A DNA stretch of 43,372 nucleotides from an uncultured Clostridium sp. (GTDB lineage: Bacteria; Bacillota; Clostridia; Lachnospirales; Lachnospiraceae): NCBI GenBank assembly GCA_902496665.1, contig CABVBU010000027.1:1-43372 (forward strand). Reading direction: 5' to 3'. A model generated the notes under the pieces. That model saw nothing but the letters and a program-made list of their open reading frames with translations. It ran no database searches and was not told where the DNA came from. Position 1 is the stretch's first letter, and each line of letters starts with the position of its first letter. The position numbers and the translations under genes are program-made. Shown piece after piece: positions 42,072 through 43,372 of the stretch.

Positions 42072-42080
42072 ATTATAACA
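42072..42080 (-). promoter_or_regulatory. Extended -10 promoter of the LytTR operon
   Basis: TGTTATAAT on the minus strand is a perfect extended -10 with no good -35. Transcription would start near 42065 and cross the direct repeat before reaching the regulator start. The rest of 41969-42348 is A/T-rich with no gene I can support. Confidence 0.55.
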
Positions 42081-42348
42081 TATAAACTCTACGGGAAAAA
42101 GAAAATTGCAGCAAAATTATCCCGGAAAATCAAAAAATAGAATACGGCTGTCGATACGCAGCGAAGGGGGGATCGCAGAACTTATAGAATTAATGACCGG
42201 AAATTGTTCTTGAATTTGTACAATTTAAGATATTATGGATACAAATTCCGACAAAAGGAATATATTCACAACAATTCTAATCGGAAGTTTACTGTCAGAA
42301 AATAACAATAAAAGATTTCAGACATCAAAAACGAGGCAGACTTCTTGA

Positions 42349-42720
42349 ATGCAGGTCGTTGATCTTGTAAACGCAGAGCGCGCGAAGAATGGACTTAGCC
42401 CGGTCGTTCTTGGCGATGAGAAGTTAAACGCGGCAGCGCAGAAGCGTGCCGTTGAGATCGCTACAACACAGTCACACACACGTCCGGATGGATCCAGCTG
42501 CTTTACTGTTCTTGATGAGTTTGGTGTTGCCGATGCGGCGACCGGCGAGAACGCGGCATGGGGCCAGGCAACTCCGCAGGAGGTCGTCACAGACTGGATG
42601 AATTCCGAGGGACATCGTGCAAACATCTTAAATCCGAATGCCCGCAAGATGGGAGTCGGCTACTATAGCGACAGCAGCACCGAGTGGGGGCGCCAGTGGA
42701 TCCAGATTTTTACAGAATAA
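42349..42720 (+). pseudogene. CAP/SCP (YkwD-like) domain fragment without signal peptide
   Basis: This 123-residue frame is a nearly full CAP domain. It has VVDLVNAERAKNGLSPVVL, KRAVEIATTQSHTRPDG with the conserved His, EFGVADAATGENAAWGQATPQEVVTDWMNSEGHRANIL with the GEN and GHR motifs, and a WIQIF ending. CAP proteins are normally secreted with a signal peptide and a linker before this domain. Here the ATG directly follows an in-frame TGA (42346-42348) and lacks a ribosome binding site. A 37-codon frame (42235-42348) with a weak hydrophobic stretch (IFTTILIGSLLS) precedes it in the same frame. It is probably a 5'-truncated or stop-interrupted gene rather than a functional secreted protein. 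Confidence 0.7.
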
Positions 42721-42792
42721 TCCTTAAGTCCAAGACGGTTAAACATGATTCTCGGGGGAAATGAGATTTATATAGATTGTAACTGATGATCC

Positions 42793-42818
42793 GGCCAGTG
42801 CTCCTCGGAGTGCTGACC
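42793..42818 (+). terminator. Terminator-like hairpin after the CAP fragment
   Basis: A 12-position stem with G-U pairs (42793-42804 with 42807-42818) has a 2-nt gap, so the real loop must be slightly larger. It is followed by a T-rich stretch after AACCC. Confidence 0.5.
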
Positions 42819-42881
42819 AACCCTTCTTTTTCATAATTTTTTTCACAATTTAATTTTTCTAACAGCTAAAGAAAAATTACC

Positions 42882-42924
42882 ACCGCGCAGCGTTAACGCC
42901 AATTCCGCTGCGCGGTATTTTTTT
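42882..42924. terminator. Strong bidirectional terminator
   Basis: A perfect 11-bp GC-rich stem ACCGCGCAGCG (42882-42892) and CGCTGCGCGGT (42906-42916) is followed by ATTTTTTT on the plus strand. TAATTTTTC follows on the minus strand. It separates the CAP fragment from the tRNA region. Confidence 0.85.
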
Positions 42925-43069
42925 CTGCTTTTGTTCCTGCATGTGGGCGGTGATTCTTGGACGGTAACATTTTTCAAGTTTTCCGACTCCGAAAAGGAAA
43001 TTCCAGGCGTTCCTTCCTTGACTTTCCAACGCCATTTTGGTAAGATGTATATCGTGACTGGATGGTTGG

Positions 43070-43135
43070 GTTCCCTTAGTTAAATGGATATAACAATAGC
43101 CTCCTAAGAAGTAACCATGGTTAAAGCCGTGGAAC
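43070..43135 (+). pseudogene. Decayed tRNA-Arg(CCU)-like copy
   Basis: The first 42 nt match the 5' half of the tRNA-Arg at 43287-43358 with three differences, through the anticodon CCT. After this the sequences diverge and no proper anticodon stem or T arm forms. A TTCGATT T-loop followed by GAAC appears at 43158-43169, so the 3' half may have been displaced. I infer a tRNA remnant. The rest of 43136-43286 holds nothing I can identify. Confidence 0.6.
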
Positions 43136-43286
43136 TTAAAAAGGTGGTAACAAAGAGTTCGATTTGAACAATGGCATATTGAAATGTCGAAATAAGAAAT
43201 CAGATGATTCATCACGAAAGTGATTGAGTTCATAAAGTTGTTTGCCGTGACCGAAAAGGCTGAAAAAGCCCGAAAATACGGCATTT

Positions 43287-43358
43287 GTTCCCATAGTTAA
43301 ATGGATATAACAAGCGCCTCCTAAGCACTAGTTGAGGGTTCGATTCCCCCTGGGAACG
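43287..43358 (+). tRNA. tRNA-Arg (anticodon CCU)
   Basis: The sequence has a 7-bp acceptor stem GTTCCCA/TGGGAAC, D arm GTTA-TAAC, anticodon loop CTCCTAA (CCU, reading AGG), and T loop TTCGATT with discriminator G. CCA is not encoded. Two A-C mismatches, one in the anticodon stem and one in the T stem, are unusual and lower confidence in full function. A TTTTTT run follows a few bases later. Confidence 0.78.
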
Positions 43359-43372
43359 TGCATTTTTTGCAG

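Noticed and set aside
42069..42140. A 23-codon rightward frame encoding a very basic peptide (MIITYKLYGKKKIAAKL...)
   Set aside because: There is no ribosome binding site, and it overlaps the -10 of the leftward LytTR promoter; A/T-rich DNA readily gives Lys-rich frames.
42877..43284. A 135-codon leftward open frame across the region before tRNA-Arg
   Set aside because: It runs through the strong terminator hairpin and the tRNA-like copy, has no clear ribosome binding site and no recognisable domain, so it is probably not a gene.

Overview
The window is the chromosomal replication-origin region of a Firmicute, most likely a gut Lachnospiraceae (Clostridium cluster XIVa). The reasons are the order gyrA-gyrB-recF-yaaA-dnaN-dnaA / rpmH-rnpA-yidD-yidC-jag-mnmE-mnmG-rsmG-parA-parB, Bacillus-type parS sites, and the DUF4446 and DUF3881 genes that I associate with this family. 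I see no complete insertion sequence, prophage or CRISPR array.

Layout. (1) 1-465: a leftward tRNA-Ser(GCU) with a consensus promoter, then a second promoter sharing the same upstream module and reading out of the window, probably into an rRNA operon. (2) 466-10771: leftward genes for a two-subunit class I fumarase, gyrA, gyrB, recF, yaaA, dnaN and dnaA. DnaA boxes lie on both sides of dnaA, which fits a bipartite oriC. (3) 11223-23585: rightward genes for an ECF transporter S component, rpmH, rnpA, yidD, yidC, jag, mnmE, mnmG, rsmG, and parA-parB. Six perfect 16-bp parS sites surround a leftward anchored alpha/beta hydrolase gene. ParB carries an unusual tetrapeptide-repeat linker. Two copies of a dispersed hairpin repeat lie before mnmE and after parB. 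(4) 23860-29233: DUF4446, DUF3881, a PAS-like/GGDEF/REC/HD-GYP protein, and a sensor-GGDEF gene interrupted by an in-frame TAG and preceded by a ten-G tract.

(5) 29287-41968: about 12.7 kb of leftward genes, head-on to the fork if the origin is at dnaA. From its own promoter runs Hpt, then a hybrid histidine kinase, then a 1262-residue BspA-like leucine-rich-repeat surface protein (4-bp overlap with the kinase), followed by MoxR ATPase, DUF58 and a transglutaminase-fold membrane protein whose catalytic Cys position is Ser. Upstream is a separate AgrA/AgrC-like LytTR regulator-kinase pair. (6) 41969-43372: a CAP-domain fragment, two hairpins, a decayed tRNA-Arg-like copy and a tRNA-Arg(CCU) at the right edge.

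How it works together: regions 2 and 3 hold replication initiation, topology control, segregation, translation and membrane-protein insertion housekeeping. Regions 4 and 5 are signalling. They contain enzymes predicted to make and degrade cyclic di-GMP, a kinase-Hpt phosphorelay coupled to a surface protein, and a MoxR/DUF58/transglutaminase-like envelope module. The link between the phosphorelay and the cyclic di-GMP protein is inference only.
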